Shown piece after piece: positions 52,601-61,940 of a stretch of DNA of 64,000 nucleotides. Origin of the DNA: Desulfovibrio desulfuricans (GTDB lineage Bacteria > Desulfobacterota > Desulfovibrionia > Desulfovibrionales > Desulfovibrionaceae). The stretch spans positions 19,561-83,560 of the forward strand of contig NZ_JANFYZ010000011.1 in the NCBI RefSeq assembly GCF_024460775.1, read 5' to 3'. The position numbers and the translations under genes were made by a program. The notes beneath the pieces are model-generated. The model saw nothing but the letters and a program-made list of their open reading frames with translations, was not told where the DNA came from and ran no database searches. Within the stretch, counting starts at the first letter, position 1; each line of letters begins with the position of its first letter.

Positions 52601-52750
52601 ATGGAATTCAATACTTTCTATCAGTATTTTCTCTTCACGAAGAGCTGGGCTTATGTGATGATGTTTGTGGTACTGCCCGTTTACGTGCTGTACTGGAACT
52701 TCGTCCTGTTCCCCGACAAGAAAGAACGTAACAACAACTCCAAGCACTAG
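52601..52750 (+). CDS. nhcD: NhcD, small membrane subunit
   Basis: A 49-residue protein with one strongly hydrophobic helix (AYVMMFVVLPVYVLYWNFVLF) followed by a charged tail (PDKKERNN). It has a very strong ribosome binding site, AGGAGGAG, seven bases upstream. It is 23 bases after nhcC and before a terminator. Position and size match the fourth gene of the nine-haem and Hmc operons (HmcD-like). Confidence 0.85.
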   Translation: MEFNTFYQYFLFTKSWAYVMMFVVLPVYVLYWNFVLFPDKKERNNNSKH

Positions 52751-52771
52751 CCTGCTCGGGGTACGGAATCA

Positions 52772-52808
52772 CAAGGGCGGAGCCGCAAGGTTCCGCCCTT
52801 GTTTTTTG
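52772..52808 (+). terminator. nhc operon terminator
   Basis: CAAGGGCGGA and TCCGCCCTTG with inner GCC/GGT pairing, followed by TTTTTT. Directly after nhcD. Confidence 0.9.
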
Positions 52809-52961
52809 CTCTGCGGGGTGTGTTAGCCGCAGGCCAGAAAAATCATACACATTATATTAATTGATAATTTCACACCTAAAACGAAGTTTTGCTTTTGTGC
52901 TTGCACATACGCAGCCCACCTGTTAAGGTGAACTGATACAAATTTGGCAATTGTTGCGGCA

Positions 52962-52996
52962 AGCTTTCCGTATAAAGGAAAGCTGTCCTTTTTTCT
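52962..52996 (+). terminator. Terminator-like hairpin 1
   Basis: AGCTTTCC and GGAAAGCT (perfect 8 bp, 7-base loop), then GTCC and a run of T. Confidence 0.6.
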
Positions 52997-53065
52997 GCAT
53001 CCATACATTTTTTTTGATCAGGACAATACAATGCGTTTCTGCGTTTCTTTTGCAAAAAACATTTC

Positions 53066-53096
53066 CTGCGAAGTGACAAAGCTTCGCAGCTTTTTT
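53066..53096 (+). terminator. Terminator-like hairpin 2
   Basis: CTGCGAAG and CTTCGCAG (perfect 8 bp) with 8-base loop, then C and six T. Confidence 0.75.
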
Positions 53097-53136
53097 GCAA
53101 CCTGATAACGCCCGCATAACTACGATTCACAAAAAA

Positions 53137-53167
53137 GAGGGCGTACCGGTTACGCCCTCTTTTTTTA
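53137..53167 (+). terminator. Terminator-like hairpin 3
   Basis: GAGGGCGTA and TACGCCCTC (perfect 9 bp, CCGGT loop), preceded by six A and followed by a run of T, so it can work in both directions. It lies just before the rnk-like gene. Confidence 0.8.
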
Positions 53168-53207
53168 TGCAACGTGCGCTGCTTTGCGCAGCACACTGGA
53201 GGAAAAC

Positions 53208-53621
53208 ATGCAAGAATATCCAAATATTACAATCACAACCAAGGATGCCGCGAGACTGGAAACCCTGCTGGAAACCCTGTCCGCCGACGGATTCCCCGGG
53301 CGCAAGGCGCTGGAAGAAGAGCTCTACCGCGCAAACGTTGTGGCCCCCGAAGAAGTGCCGCCCTCAGTGGTGACCATGAACTCCACCGTGCGTTTCGCCA
53401 TGCTGCCCTCTGGCACCGAGCGCCGCCTGAAGCTTGTGTACCCCGGCAAATCAGACGCCAGCGAGGATTCCATTTCCATTCTGGCGCCTGTGGGCAGCGC
53501 GCTGCTGGGGCTTGCCGAGGGCGATGACATCCACTGGCCCAACCCCAACGGCGGAACCCTGCACCTTGTGGTGCATGAAGTGGAAGACCAGCCGGAACGT
53601 GCCGGGCACTACGACTTGTAA
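53208..53621 (+). CDS. rnk: Rnk-like regulator of nucleoside diphosphate kinase (GreA/GreB C-terminal fold)
   Basis: A 137-residue protein. An N-terminal helical segment is followed by a GreA/GreB-type C-terminal domain (TMNSTVRF near 63, LKLVYPGKSDASEDSISILAPVGSALLGL near 80-110). Rnk proteins bind RNA polymerase near the secondary channel and modulate expression. The ATG has GGAGG six bases upstream. Gene symbol is by family resemblance. Confidence 0.85.
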   Translation: MQEYPNITITTKDAARLETLLETLSADGFPGRKALEEELYRANVVAPEEVPPSVVTMNSTVRFAMLPSGTERRLKLVYPGKSDASEDSISILAPVGSALLGLAEGDDIHWPNPNGGTLHLVVHEVEDQPERAGHYDL

Positions 53622-53695
53622 GCTCATTCCAACATCCGCTGCCGATCTCATCGGGAACGGAAGAACCATATTCCCCACCTATGCGAGGAGGTATC

Positions 53696-54760
53696 ATGGT
53701 GGACGTGATCGCCAAGGCGACTAACGAACTGAATCCGACAGACATACTGTTTCAGACTCCCTACTGGGCTCAGGTCAAATCGCATATGGGCATGGCCCCC
53801 CTGGCTTTTGACATTCACTCTACAGAAACCTGGGGCGACGTGCTGGTGCTGATAAAAGACCATTGCGGGCACAAGATGGCTCTTGTGCCGCAGGGGCCAG
53901 AGTATGCGCCTTCAGAGGATTCATACGGGCAGTATCTGGAAGACCTTTCCGTTGCCCTGGCAGACCGGCTTGAGCCGGATGTGGCCTTTATCCGTTACGA
54001 CCTGCCGTGGAAGTCACTGTATGCGGACGAAATGCAGGAGCAGGGCTGGTGCGCCTTTCCCGAAGCGCGCATACGCGAAATGCGCATGAACATGGGCACC
54101 AGATTCTGGAACTTCAAGAAAGCCTCCGCAGATATGACCGTGGCAAGCTCGCTGGTGGTGGATCTTGGCGGCAGCGAAGACGACATCCTTGGCAGAATGA
54201 AACCCAAAACCCGCTACAATATCGGTCTGGCCCGACGCAAGGGCGTGACGGTGGAAAAAGCGGACAGCAGCAACCTTGCTGATTTTTATGGCCTGTACGA
54301 ACAGACGGCCAGAAGAAACGGCTTTGCCCCTTGCAGCAGCAAGCAGTTCTCGGCCATGTTCCGCTGCAATTTCGGTGCAAAGGATGAAGCAGATATTGTA
54401 TTTTTGCTGGCCCGGCATGGGGGAGATATCCTTTCCGGCGCCATAATCGGCATTTCAGGGCAACACGCCAACTTTCTGTACGGGGCATCGGGCAATATCA
54501 AGCGCAACTATATGGCATCCAGCCTCATGCACTGGACAGGTATGCGCATTGCGCGGCAACTGGGCTGCCGCAGTTACGAAATGGGCGCTGTTTCGCCCAC
54601 GCCTGACGCCACGCACCCCTTCAACGGTTTGCACCGCTTCAAGGTCGGCTTTGGCGGCCGCATTGAACTGCGGAGCGGCTCGTGGGACTATCCCCTGAAT
54701 CAGGGGGCATACCGCGCCATACAGAATGCCGAGGCCATGTACAGAGAACTTGGAGCATGA
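53696..54760 (+). CDS. FemAB/FemX-like GNAT-fold aminoacyltransferase
   Basis: A 354-residue cytoplasmic protein with two GNAT-like domains, of the lipid II aminoacyltransferase (peptidoglycan bridge) family. A TPYWAQVKSHMG block is near 22, MKPKTRYNIGLARRKGV near 170 and GGDILSGAIIGISGQ near 240, ending HPFNGLHRFKVGFGG near 310. The ATG has GAGGAGG six bases upstream. Desulfovibrio peptidoglycan is not known to carry such bridges, so the acceptor is uncertain. Located between rnk and hypC with no functional link apparent. Confidence 0.82.
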   Translation: MVDVIAKATNELNPTDILFQTPYWAQVKSHMGMAPLAFDIHSTETWGDVLVLIKDHCGHKMALVPQGPEYAPSEDSYGQYLEDLSVALADRLEPDVAFIRYDLPWKSLYADEMQEQGWCAFPEARIREMRMNMGTRFWNFKKASADMTVASSLVVDLGGSEDDILGRMKPKTRYNIGLARRKGVTVEKADSSNLADFYGLYEQTARRNGFAPCSSKQFSAMFRCNFGAKDEADIVFLLARHGGDILSGAIIGISGQHANFLYGASGNIKRNYMASSLMHWTGMRIARQLGCRSYEMGAVSPTPDATHPFNGLHRFKVGFGGRIELRSGSWDYPLNQGAYRAIQNAEAMYRELGA

Positions 54761-55013
54761 AGGGAACGGTGCCGTGCCTCACGGCCATAAGGCCCACGCC
54801 ATGCACTGACGGCATTGGCAGGGGCAGCGCAACGGGCAATAGCAATAGGTGCTGAACAGCTCCGAATTGTTCTGTCCGTTGCCTCCTTTGCCGCCACCTG
54901 GTCAAGGCACCTTGCGTGAAGCTTGCCGCGCTGATAAGCTGAAAATCTGCGGAACAGTCGCGGCCTTGCAGCCGGGCATTCAGTGATTATCTGCCTTCCA
55001 AGAGGTACCAAAT

Positions 55014-55265
55014 ATGTGTCTTGCCATACCAGCCAGAATTGAAGAACTTCAGGGAGAGGGCATGGCCCGCGTGCGCGTGGGCGAAAGCTCCACCTTTCTC
55101 ACCGCCTCCATCATGCTGCTGCCCGAAGAACCCAAGGTCGGCGATTATGTGATTGTACACGCCGGTTTTGCCCTGCACACCATGACGCCGCAAGAAGCTG
55201 AAGACAGCCTCTCGGCCCTGCGCGAGCTGGCCCAGGCAATGGATGGCGCTCCGGCAAACTTCTGA
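55014..55265 (+). CDS. hypC: [NiFe]-hydrogenase maturation chaperone HypC
   Basis: An 83-residue protein starting MCLAIPARI, the HypC signature in which Cys2 is essential for carrying the Fe(CN)2CO group with HypD. The sequence ends in the normal short acidic tail. No other hyp gene is adjacent, so it is a stand-alone copy. Desulfovibrio depends on hydrogenases, so a maturation factor is expected. Confidence 0.93.
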   Translation: MCLAIPARIEELQGEGMARVRVGESSTFLTASIMLLPEEPKVGDYVIVHAGFALHTMTPQEAEDSLSALRELAQAMDGAPANF

Positions 55266-55318
55266 CGCCCGTTCCGCATGATTGTGCGGTAATTGCGGCG
55301 GAACACGTTGAAAATCCC

Positions 55319-55362
55319 GGGCGTTTCACTCCTGCGCGCAACGCGTCTGAAACGCCCTTTTT
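55319..55362 (+). terminator. Terminator after hypC
   Basis: GGGCGTTTCA and TGAAACGCCC (perfect 10 bp) with a 19-base loop that can itself pair (GCGCG/CGCG), then TTTTTG. Confidence 0.75.
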
Positions 55363-55621
55363 GTTGGTGCTCCAAGATTAAGGGCCAGCCTTTTTGTCCA
55401 TGAAAAGGCGCTTTATGTGAGGCGGGTTGCCATGCAGATGCACACCATCAGGTGCGGTCTGCCAAACATTTTCATGCTCAGCCTGCGTACATGCAGGCAC
55501 GCCAGCAGGCACGCAGTGTCCTGCTCTTCTTGACTTTGCCCCGCTCTTTGCCCACAGTAGAGCGATTTTTTCACAGTACCATATTGCCAAGTCCTTGAGT
55601 TGAACTGTGCCGGGAGCCAGC

Positions 55622-58438
55622 ATGAGCGATTATAAGAAAACATTGAACCTGCCTCAGACCGCCTTTCCCATGAAAGCCAACCTGGCCCAGCGTGAGCCGG
55701 AAACCCTGAAAAAATGGGATGCCATTAACAGCTACGAAGCAATGGTTGAAGCTTCCGGCAGCAAGGGAACCTACGTGCTGCACGATGGCCCTCCCTATGC
55801 CAATGGCCACATTCACATGGGTACGGCCCTGAACAAGATTCTCAAGGACATTATTGTTAAATCGCGCAACATGGCTGGTTTTGCCTCGCGCTATGTGCCG
55901 GGTTGGGACTGTCACGGTCTGCCCATTGAACACAAGGTTGAGCAGGAGCTGAAAGAAAAGAAAAAGACCCTGCCCGCCCATGTGGTGCGCAAGCTCTGCC
56001 GAGACTATGCTTCCAAGTGGATTGACGTGCAGCGCAAGGAATTTCGTCGTCTCGGCGTGCTCGGCAACTGGGAAGATCCCTACATGAGCATGCGCCCCAC
56101 CTATGAGGCCGCCACCGCTCGCGAGCTTGCCAACTTTGTGGAAACGGGCGGAGTCATGCGCTCCAAAAAGCCCATCTATTGGTGCTGCTCCTGCCACACG
56201 GCCCTTGCAGAGGCAGAGGTGGAGTACTACGACCACACGTCCCCTTCCATCTTTGTGCGCTTTCCCTTGCAGGACGATGGCCTGAAAAAGGTTTTCTCCG
56301 CTGCGGATCCCGCCCATGCCTTTGTGGTCATCTGGACCACCACCCCCTGGACGCTGCCGGACAACATGGCCGTGTGCCTGCACCCCGAATTCACCTATGT
56401 GCTGGTGGAAGTGGACGGAGCGCAGTACGTGCTGGCCGAGGAACTGCTCACCTCCTGCGCGGAGCAGTTCGGCTGGAGCGAACCCAAAATTCTTGGCCGC
56501 GCCACCGGCGAACAGCTTGAAGGCCTCAAGGCCCGCCACCCCTTTTACGACCGCGTGTCGCCCATCATCCTGGGCCAGCACGTCACCCTTGAAGCTGGCA
56601 CGGGCTGCGTACACACCGCCCCCGGTCATGGCCGCGAAGACTACGAAGTTGGCCTCAAATATGGCCTCGAAATCTATTCACCCATGGATGATGCCGGGCG
56701 CTTTTTGCCCACGGTGCAATTTTTTGCCGGGTTGAATGTTTTTGAAGCCAACCCCAAGGTCATTGAAAAGCTTGAAGAAGTCGGCGCATTACTGCGTCAG
56801 GCCAAGATCAAGCACTCCTATCCGCACTGCTGGCGCTGCAAGCAGCCGGTTATTTTCCGCGCTACCACCCAGTGGTTCATCAGCATGGAAAAGAACGACC
56901 TGCGCGGCCGCGCGCTCAAGGCCATTGACGAGCAGGTGCGCTGGATCCCCGCCTGGGGCCGCGAACGCATCCACAACATGATTGAATTCCGGCCTGACTG
57001 GTGCATCTCGCGTCAGCGCCAGTGGGGCGTGCCCATCATGGCCCTGCTCTGCGAAGACTGCGGCGAAGCCTGGAACGACCCCAACTGGATGCGCGACATC
57101 TGCGACCGCTTTGCCAAACACCCCACCGGCTGCGACTACTGGTACGAGGCCGAACTTTCGGAAATCGTGCCGGAAGGCCTTGCCTGCCCGCACTGCGGCG
57201 GCAACCACTGGAAACGCGAAACCGACATCCTTGACGTGTGGTTCGACTCCGGCACCAGCTTTGCCGCCGTGCTCGAGCAGCGCCCCGAGCTTGCCTACCC
57301 CGCCGATCTGTACCTTGAAGGTTCGGATCAGCACCGCGGCTGGTTCCACAGCTCACTGCTGGTCAGCGAAGGCACGCGCCAGCGCGCGCCCTACAAGGCT
57401 GTGCTCACGCACGGCTATGTGGTGGACGGCGAAGGCCGCAAGATGTCCAAGTCCATCGGCAACGTCATCGCGCCGCAAGAACTCATTGAAAAATTCGGCG
57501 CTGAAATCGTGCGCCTGTGGGTTTCTTCCGTGGAATACCGCGAGGACATCCGCATTTCCGACGAAATTCTTGGCCGCCTTGTGGATGCCTACCGCCGCAT
57601 TCGCAACACCTGCCGCTTCATCCTTGGCAACCTTGAAGGCCTCGGCAAGGATGATCTGCTGCCCCTGAACGAGTTGATGCCGCTTGACCGTTTTGCCATT
57701 GACGCCGCGGCCCGGGTGCACGACCGTGTGCAGCAGGCCTACATGGATTTTGACTTCCACAAGGTCTATCACACCCTGCACAACTACTGCGTGACCGACC
57801 TTTCATCCATGTATCTGGACGTGCTGAAAGACCGCCTCTACGCCTCCGGCCCCGCCAGCGCGGAACGCCGCTCGGCACAGACCGCCCTGTGGCATATCCT
57901 TGGCCTGTTGCTGCGCGACATGGCCCCGGTGCTCTCCTTCACCGCAGAAGAAATCTTTGCGCATCTGCCCGAAGGCCTGCGCGGCGCGGAACCCACGGTA
58001 TTTGCCCTGCAGCCCATTGATTCTGCCCCCCTTCTGCTTGACGAAGGCACGCGCGACGACTGGAACATGCTCGCCGCCGTGCGCGGGGCCGTGACCAAGG
58101 CCATTGAACCCATGCGGCGCGATGGCGTTATCGGCCATTCGCTCGACACCCGCGTGACCCTCTTTGTGGCAGACGAACTGCGCCAGCGCCTTGAAGGCCT
58201 GAACACTGACCTGCGCGCCTTCTGCATTGTTTCGCAAATAGCCATGCAGCCCCTTGAAAGCGCACCACAAGGCGCGTACTGCGATGAAGAAATCGCCGGG
58301 CTTGCCATCGGCGTGGAAAAAGCTCACGGCGAAAAATGCGAACGCTGCTGGATTTACAGCACGGAACTTGGCACCGACGCAGACCATCCCACGCTCTGCC
58401 CCCGCTGCACCGCCGTTATCAAGGCCATGGAAGCGTAA
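55622..58438 (+). CDS. ileS: Isoleucyl-tRNA synthetase
   Basis: A 938-residue class I synthetase. The HIGH motif is HIHMG in [11 protein letters not shown] near 60, KMSKS lies in [11 protein letters not shown] near 613, the editing domain includes [10 protein letters not shown] near 240, and the C-terminal zinc site is CERCW...CPRC (about 905-930). It attaches isoleucine to tRNA-Ile. The start MSDYKK has GGGAG upstream. It is followed after five bases by lspA, as in many proteobacteria. The preceding 260 bases hold no gene. Confidence 0.97.
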   Translation: MSDYKKTLNLPQTAFPMKANLAQREPETLKKWDAINSYEAMVEASGSKGTYVLHDGPPYANGHIHMGTALNKILKDIIVKSRNMAGFASRYVPGWDCHGLPIEHKVEQELKEKKKTLPAHVVRKLCRDYASKWIDVQRKEFRRLGVLGNWEDPYMSMRPTYEAATARELANFVETGGVMRSKKPIYWCCSCHTALAEAEVEYYDHTSPSIFVRFPLQDDGLKKVFSAADPAHAFVVIWTTTPWTLPDNMAVCLHPEFTYVLVEVDGAQYVLAEELLTSCAEQFGWSEPKILGRATGEQLEGLKARHPFYDRVSPIILGQHVTLEAGTGCVHTAPGHGREDYEVGLKYGLEIYSPMDDAGRFLPTVQFFAGLNVFEANPKVIEKLEEVGALLRQAKIKHSYPHCWRCKQPVIFRATTQWFISMEKNDLRGRALKAIDEQVRWIPAWGRERIHNMIEFRPDWCISRQRQWGVPIMALLCEDCGEAWNDPNWMRDICDRFAKHPTGCDYWYEAELSEIVPEGLACPHCGGNHWKRETDILDVWFDSGTSFAAVLEQRPELAYPADLYLEGSDQHRGWFHSSLLVSEGTRQRAPYKAVLTHGYVVDGEGRKMSKSIGNVIAPQELIEKFGAEIVRLWVSSVEYREDIRISDEILGRLVDAYRRIRNTCRFILGNLEGLGKDDLLPLNELMPLDRFAIDAAARVHDRVQQAYMDFDFHKVYHTLHNYCVTDLSSMYLDVLKDRLYASGPASAERRSAQTALWHILGLLLRDMAPVLSFTAEEIFAHLPEGLRGAEPTVFALQPIDSAPLLLDEGTRDDWNMLAAVRGAVTKAIEPMRRDGVIGHSLDTRVTLFVADELRQRLEGLNTDLRAFCIVSQIAMQPLESAPQGAYCDEEIAGLAIGVEKAHGEKCERCWIYSTELGTDADHPTLCPRCTAVIKAMEA

Positions 58439-58443
58439 CAGGA

Positions 58444-58971
58444 ATGCCAAGGCGTTATCGCATACTCGGCATAGCGGCCATTGTAGCCCTTGTTCTCGAT
58501 CAGGTGAGCAAGTGGGCTGTCATGCAGTTCATACCCGAGCACAGGCCCATCACGGTCATTGCCGGGCTGTTTGATCTGGTCAACATCCGCAATCGCGGCG
58601 CGGCCTTTGGCTTTTTAAACCGGTCAGACATTGAGTGGCAGTTCTGGCTTTTTCTCGCTGCCACGGTTGTGGCTGTGTGGGCCATTGTCATGCTGGTGCG
58701 CAGTTCGGATGAAGACCCCTGGCTGTTCACGGCTCTTGGGCTTGTGATGGGCGGCGCGCTTGGCAATCTGGTTGACCGCGTGCGCTTTCGCGCCGTGGTG
58801 GACTTTCTGGATGTCTATTGGGGCGACTGGCACTGGCCTGCCTTTAACGTGGCTGATTCGGCCATATTTGTTGGTGCGGTGCTGGCCTGCCTGATTCTCT
58901 GGCGCAAGCCCCAGGCGGCCGCCAGCGACAAAGGCGGCAAACCAACCCCCGGCAAGGGAGGAACCGCATGA
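58444..58971 (+). CDS. lspA: Lipoprotein signal peptidase
   Basis: A 175-residue membrane protein with four hydrophobic segments. The two catalytic aspartates of this aspartyl protease family are in [12 protein letters not shown] near 108 and [12 protein letters not shown] near 138. It removes signal peptides from lipidated prolipoproteins such as the lipoprotein encoded downstream. It follows ileS and overlaps the next gene by four bases. The C-terminus (about 20 residues) is a lysine/glycine-rich tail. Confidence 0.95.
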   Translation: MPRRYRILGIAAIVALVLDQVSKWAVMQFIPEHRPITVIAGLFDLVNIRNRGAAFGFLNRSDIEWQFWLFLAATVVAVWAIVMLVRSSDEDPWLFTALGLVMGGALGNLVDRVRFRAVVDFLDVYWGDWHWPAFNVADSAIFVGAVLACLILWRKPQAAASDKGGKPTPGKGGTA

Positions 58972-59174
58972 TTTTTCATTGGTGGCATGTGCTTGTGGTA
59001 ATGTTCCCCATGATCCCGACACTGTGGAGCATTCTGCACATATGGGGACACGAGTTTGAAACCCCGCAACAGCGCGCCCTGTGGCTTGTGCTGGTAGTTT
59101 TTCTGCCATGTGTGGGGGGAATCATCTATATTTTCACCGGACGAAAAAAAGTTCTGGGAAAAGTGCAAAATTGA
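58968..59174 (+). CDS. Small membrane protein (PLDc_N-like)
   Basis: A 68-residue protein with two hydrophobic segments (about 5-25 and 37-58), the second ending in YIFTGRKK. This corresponds to the short phospholipase-D-nuclease N-terminal (PLDc_N) membrane domain as a stand-alone protein. Translationally coupled to lspA by an ATGA overlap. Function unknown. Confidence 0.75.
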   Translation: MIFHWWHVLVVMFPMIPTLWSILHIWGHEFETPQQRALWLVLVVFLPCVGGIIYIFTGRKKVLGKVQN

Positions 59175-59185
59175 AAGAGGGTACT

Positions 59186-60193
59186 ATGCGCACACTCCGT
59201 ACTATGTACATCCTGACTCTGGCTTGCGCGGCGCTGCCTTTGAGCGGCTGCATGGGCGGCAGCACCAGCAGCGGCAGCGGCAGCATTTCACTGGAACAGC
59301 AGGTGCAGCAGCAAGACGTGCAGTTGCGCCAGTTGCAGCCTGCTCAGGCTGACGCCTGGAACCAGATTCAAACCCTGCGGCAGGAAGTCAACGCCCTGAA
59401 GGGCCAGATTGACGATCTGCAAAATGCTGGCGGCGCCAAAGCCCTGGTGGGCCGTGTAAGAGCGCACGATGAAGCTTTGCGTCAGGTGGAGCGCAGCATG
59501 GCGCTGAACCTGAACCTTGGCGATCCCATGACCAGCGGCGGCGGTTCTGCCCCCTTTGCCCAGGCGGCTCCTCAGGCTGCTCCTCAAGCGGCACCCCAGG
59601 CTGCTCCTGCTTTCAGTCAGCCCGGCTATGGCCAGCCTTCCTACGGGCAGGCAGCGGCAGGCGGCATGGCGGCTGGTTCCGTAGGCTACGCCGCGGCTTC
59701 CGCCGCTGGCGATCAGGGCGCAGCAGCAGCACAGCCCCAGCCCGTCATCAACCCCAGCTCCAGCACATGGGGCCAGCCCAGCCCCCAGCCAGAACCGCAG
59801 GTTCAGGCTCCCAAAAAGGATATTTCGCTGGCGCTTTTTGACGCTGGCGTTAACGCCTACAATTCCCGCAAGTACGATGAGGCGCAGCGTTCTTTCAATG
59901 ACTTTCTGAAAAATTACAAAGACCATAGCCAGGCGCCTGAGGCCCAGTATTATCTGGCCGAGTGCTACTTCCAGCGCAACCAGTTTGCCGATGCAGCCCT
60001 TGCATACGATGCTGTCATCAAAAAGTATCCTTCTTCTTCCAGCGCGCCCGGCGCGTACCTCAAGCAGGGCATCAGCTTCAGCAAGCTCAATCAGTCTGCG
60101 GCAGCCAAGGCCCGCCTGGAAGAGCTGATCAAGAAATATCCCAACTCGCCAGAAGCTGCGCGGGCCAAGACGTTTCTGAAGACCAACAAGTAA
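59186..60193 (+). CDS. CpoB/YbgF-like lipoprotein with TPR repeats
   Basis: A 335-residue envelope protein. A lipoprotein signal ends LPLSGC (Cys about 19), a coiled-coil helix follows (residues about 30-85), then a low-complexity linker with repeats of PQAA and Gly/Ser/Tyr/Pro-rich sequence (about 125-210). Finally there is a TPR domain (LFDAGVNAYNSRKYDEAQRSFNDFL and later repeats). This is the layout of YbgF/CpoB, which interacts with the Tol-Pal system during outer-membrane constriction. No tol or pal genes are adjacent. Confidence 0.85.
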   Translation: MRTLRTMYILTLACAALPLSGCMGGSTSSGSGSISLEQQVQQQDVQLRQLQPAQADAWNQIQTLRQEVNALKGQIDDLQNAGGAKALVGRVRAHDEALRQVERSMALNLNLGDPMTSGGGSAPFAQAAPQAAPQAAPQAAPAFSQPGYGQPSYGQAAAGGMAAGSVGYAAASAAGDQGAAAAQPQPVINPSSSTWGQPSPQPEPQVQAPKKDISLALFDAGVNAYNSRKYDEAQRSFNDFLKNYKDHSQAPEAQYYLAECYFQRNQFADAALAYDAVIKKYPSSSSAPGAYLKQGISFSKLNQSAAAKARLEELIKKYPNSPEAARAKTFLKTNK

Positions 60194-60202
60194 GTACCCA
60201 GG

Positions 60203-60234
60203 CTCCGCCGCGCCCTCGCGCGGCGGAGTTTTTT
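60203..60234 (+). terminator. Terminator after the CpoB-like gene
   Basis: CTCCGCCGCG and CGCGGCGGAG around a short GC-rich loop, then TTTTTT. Confidence 0.9.
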
Positions 60235-60315
60235 ACTGCATTTTACCTTTGACCATACACCCTCAAAGGTTCAAAACGCACAAATTAAACCGCGCCGCGC
60301 GCAAAGGGGACGGGC

Positions 60316-60945
60316 ATGAGCGACGAAAAGCCCGAAGCCGCAGTTTACAAGCAGATCAGCACGGAAATGCGCCAGGGTCTGAGAGACATTTTTGAGCGCA
60401 TATCCACTGCCTCCAAAGGCCAGCCCCTGCCCCCCCCAAATCCGGATGCGCTATTTCTGGAAGCATCAAGCCAACTGGACGAAGTGCTGAAAGATACGGA
60501 AAGCGCCACCATGACCATCATGGAAATCGTGGAGCGGCATCTGGATCTTCAGGAACAGAACGCGGCGCATCTGGCAGGGCTACGTAACGGCGGTGCGGAT
60601 GCGGCCCCCATTACCGAGCTGGAAGCAAACAACCAACGCCTTGGCGATGACCTCACTTCCGTGCTGACCGCCCTGAGCTTTCAGGACATTACAGGTCAGC
60701 GCATCAAAAAGGTCGTGTCTGCCCTGAACCAGATTGAGGCAATGGTGGTGGAACTCTATGTTTCCTCGGGCCTTATTCTGGACGGGGCGGAAAAAGACCC
60801 CACCAAGAACGTTCAGGAATTGCAGAACGAGGCACGTCAGGCGGTCAAGGAATTCAATCAGGGCCGTAGCGAACTCAAAGGGCCGGACAAAACCGCAGCT
60901 TCTCAGGGCGCCATTGACGACATGCTTTCCCAGTTGGGCCTCTAG
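60316..60945 (+). CDS. cheZ: Chemotaxis protein phosphatase CheZ
   Basis: A 209-residue helical protein that dephosphorylates CheY-P. The catalytic segment SFQDITGQRIKK near 120 contains the Asp and Gln of the DxTGQ active site. The extreme C-terminus GAIDDMLSQLGL is the amphipathic helix that binds CheY, separated by a flexible linker. The helical hairpin between is the dimer bundle. It stands alone here. Confidence 0.9.
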   Translation: MSDEKPEAAVYKQISTEMRQGLRDIFERISTASKGQPLPPPNPDALFLEASSQLDEVLKDTESATMTIMEIVERHLDLQEQNAAHLAGLRNGGADAAPITELEANNQRLGDDLTSVLTALSFQDITGQRIKKVVSALNQIEAMVVELYVSSGLILDGAEKDPTKNVQELQNEARQAVKEFNQGRSELKGPDKTAASQGAIDDMLSQLGL

Positions 60946-60983
60946 ACGGATACCTTGCTAAAGTCTTTTCAGCTACTGAATGA

Positions 60984-61007
60984 GGGCGTTGCAAAACGCC
61001 CTTTTTT
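60984..61007 (+). terminator. Terminator after cheZ
   Basis: GGGCGTT and AACGCCC with a GCAA tetraloop, then TTTTTT. Confidence 0.9.
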
Positions 61008-61180
61008 GCGTCCAACGCCGCGTTGCAGCCTTTTGCTGTTTCTTCAGGCGCTTAGGGTTCAGCCGTAAGTGAACACACTTAACGCATAGCATCGCTGACG
61101 AAGGTTCATCTGGGAGAGAAGGCTTGCCTGGCTGGGCTGCGACTGCTCAGCCACACCCTGAATGGGTTTGTTTTGCAACG

Positions 61181-61208
61181 CATAAAGGCCCCTTGCGGGG
61201 CCTTTATG
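61181..61208. terminator. Terminator of the formate dehydrogenase operon
   Basis: CATAAAGGCCCC and GGGGCCTTTATG form a perfect 12-bp stem with TTGC loop, 31 bases beyond the cytochrome gene's stop. The minus-strand side runs into CGTTGCAAAACAAA, so it is a moderate terminator. Confidence 0.75.
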
Positions 61209-61238
61209 CAGTACAGAAATACCGTGGCGGGAGTGAGC

Positions 61239-61670
61239 TTACTTCTGCTTGGCGGCTTCGCGGGCGCTGGCGGCCATATGGCAGGGACGGCAGCCCTTGA
61301 ACTTGGCGCCGTACTTGGCGGGATTTTCCTGAGCCTTCTGCGAGTGGCAGCCGTAGCAGGAGCGGTCGCCATTCTTGGAGTGGAAGGCCATGAACATGCT
61401 CATGGGGTCACGTTCGCGCGCACCAGGGGTGGCGTGGCATTCGGTACAGGCTACGTAACGGCTGTCGCTCCCCACTTCGTGGTGGCAGTGCATGCAGTTG
61501 ATGCCTTTGTGCGCCGTATGGGGGAACATGACGCTCATACGCGGGGATGTTCCACCAGGAATTTCAATGGGCTTTTTAATGACCTGCGACATTTCCTTGA
61601 TATCACGCGCCTGCGCTTCGCCAACCCACACGAGGCTTAACGCAAGCAGCAACAAGGTCACATATTTCAT
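61239..61670 (-). CDS. fdhC: Tetrahaem cytochrome c (formate dehydrogenase c3 subunit)
   Basis: A 143-residue periplasmic cytochrome with a cleavable signal (about 22 residues, ending GEAQA). Four haem motifs are visible: CMHCH, CTECH, CYGCH and CRPCH. The extra histidines (HKG, HH, AFH) could be distal ligands. All four use two spacer residues, unlike the type I cytochrome c3 where two sites have four. It follows fdhE after 270 bases, matching the fdhA-fdhB-fdhE-c3 gene order known in Desulfovibrio. Strong AGGAGG upstream. It would take electrons from formate oxidation. Confidence 0.88.
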   Translation of the reverse strand: MKYVTLLLLALSLVWVGEAQARDIKEMSQVIKKPIEIPGGTSPRMSVMFPHTAHKGINCMHCHHEVGSDSRYVACTECHATPGARERDPMSMFMAFHSKNGDRSCYGCHSQKAQENPAKYGAKFKGCRPCHMAASAREAAKQK

Positions 61671-61940
61671 CAGCTATTCCTCCTACTGGGTTCGTAAAGC
61701 GCAGGAGCAGGCCCCGGCGCACCACAGGCGGCTGAAAACCGCCATCAACACCACTCTCCGCAGCGGTTGTTCTACCCTAATAATGCCTGCTTGTGCAATA
61801 ATTAAAGACTGCTACATCAGGAGCATTTAAACGGTTCAACAAACCGACTCAGCAATCCGCTGACAGACAGACTGCCAGCAATAAATTTTGCAGTAAAGGC
61901 AGTTGCAAAAAACGCCTTTGGCGCTTGCCGCAAGCTGCCG
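61671..61940 (-). other. Intergenic region between fdhE and the cytochrome gene
   Basis: 270 bases containing the cytochrome's ribosome binding site and nothing else I can call. It is AT-rich near 61790-61880. No hairpin strong enough to be a terminator was seen. Confidence 0.4.

Larger units (their letters stand above)
52809..53207 (+). other. AT-rich non-coding region with tandem terminator-like hairpins
   Basis: About 400 bases with no credible gene. Three hairpins followed by T-runs on the plus strand occur at 52962-52996, 53066-53096 and 53137-53166. That is more terminators than the nhc operon needs, which suggests separate short transcripts. Confidence 0.5.

Noticed and set aside
54761..55013. 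Sigma-54 promoter before hypC
   Set aside because: A GGCAC...TTGC pair is visible, but the spacing between GG and GC does not fit the -24/-12 rule.
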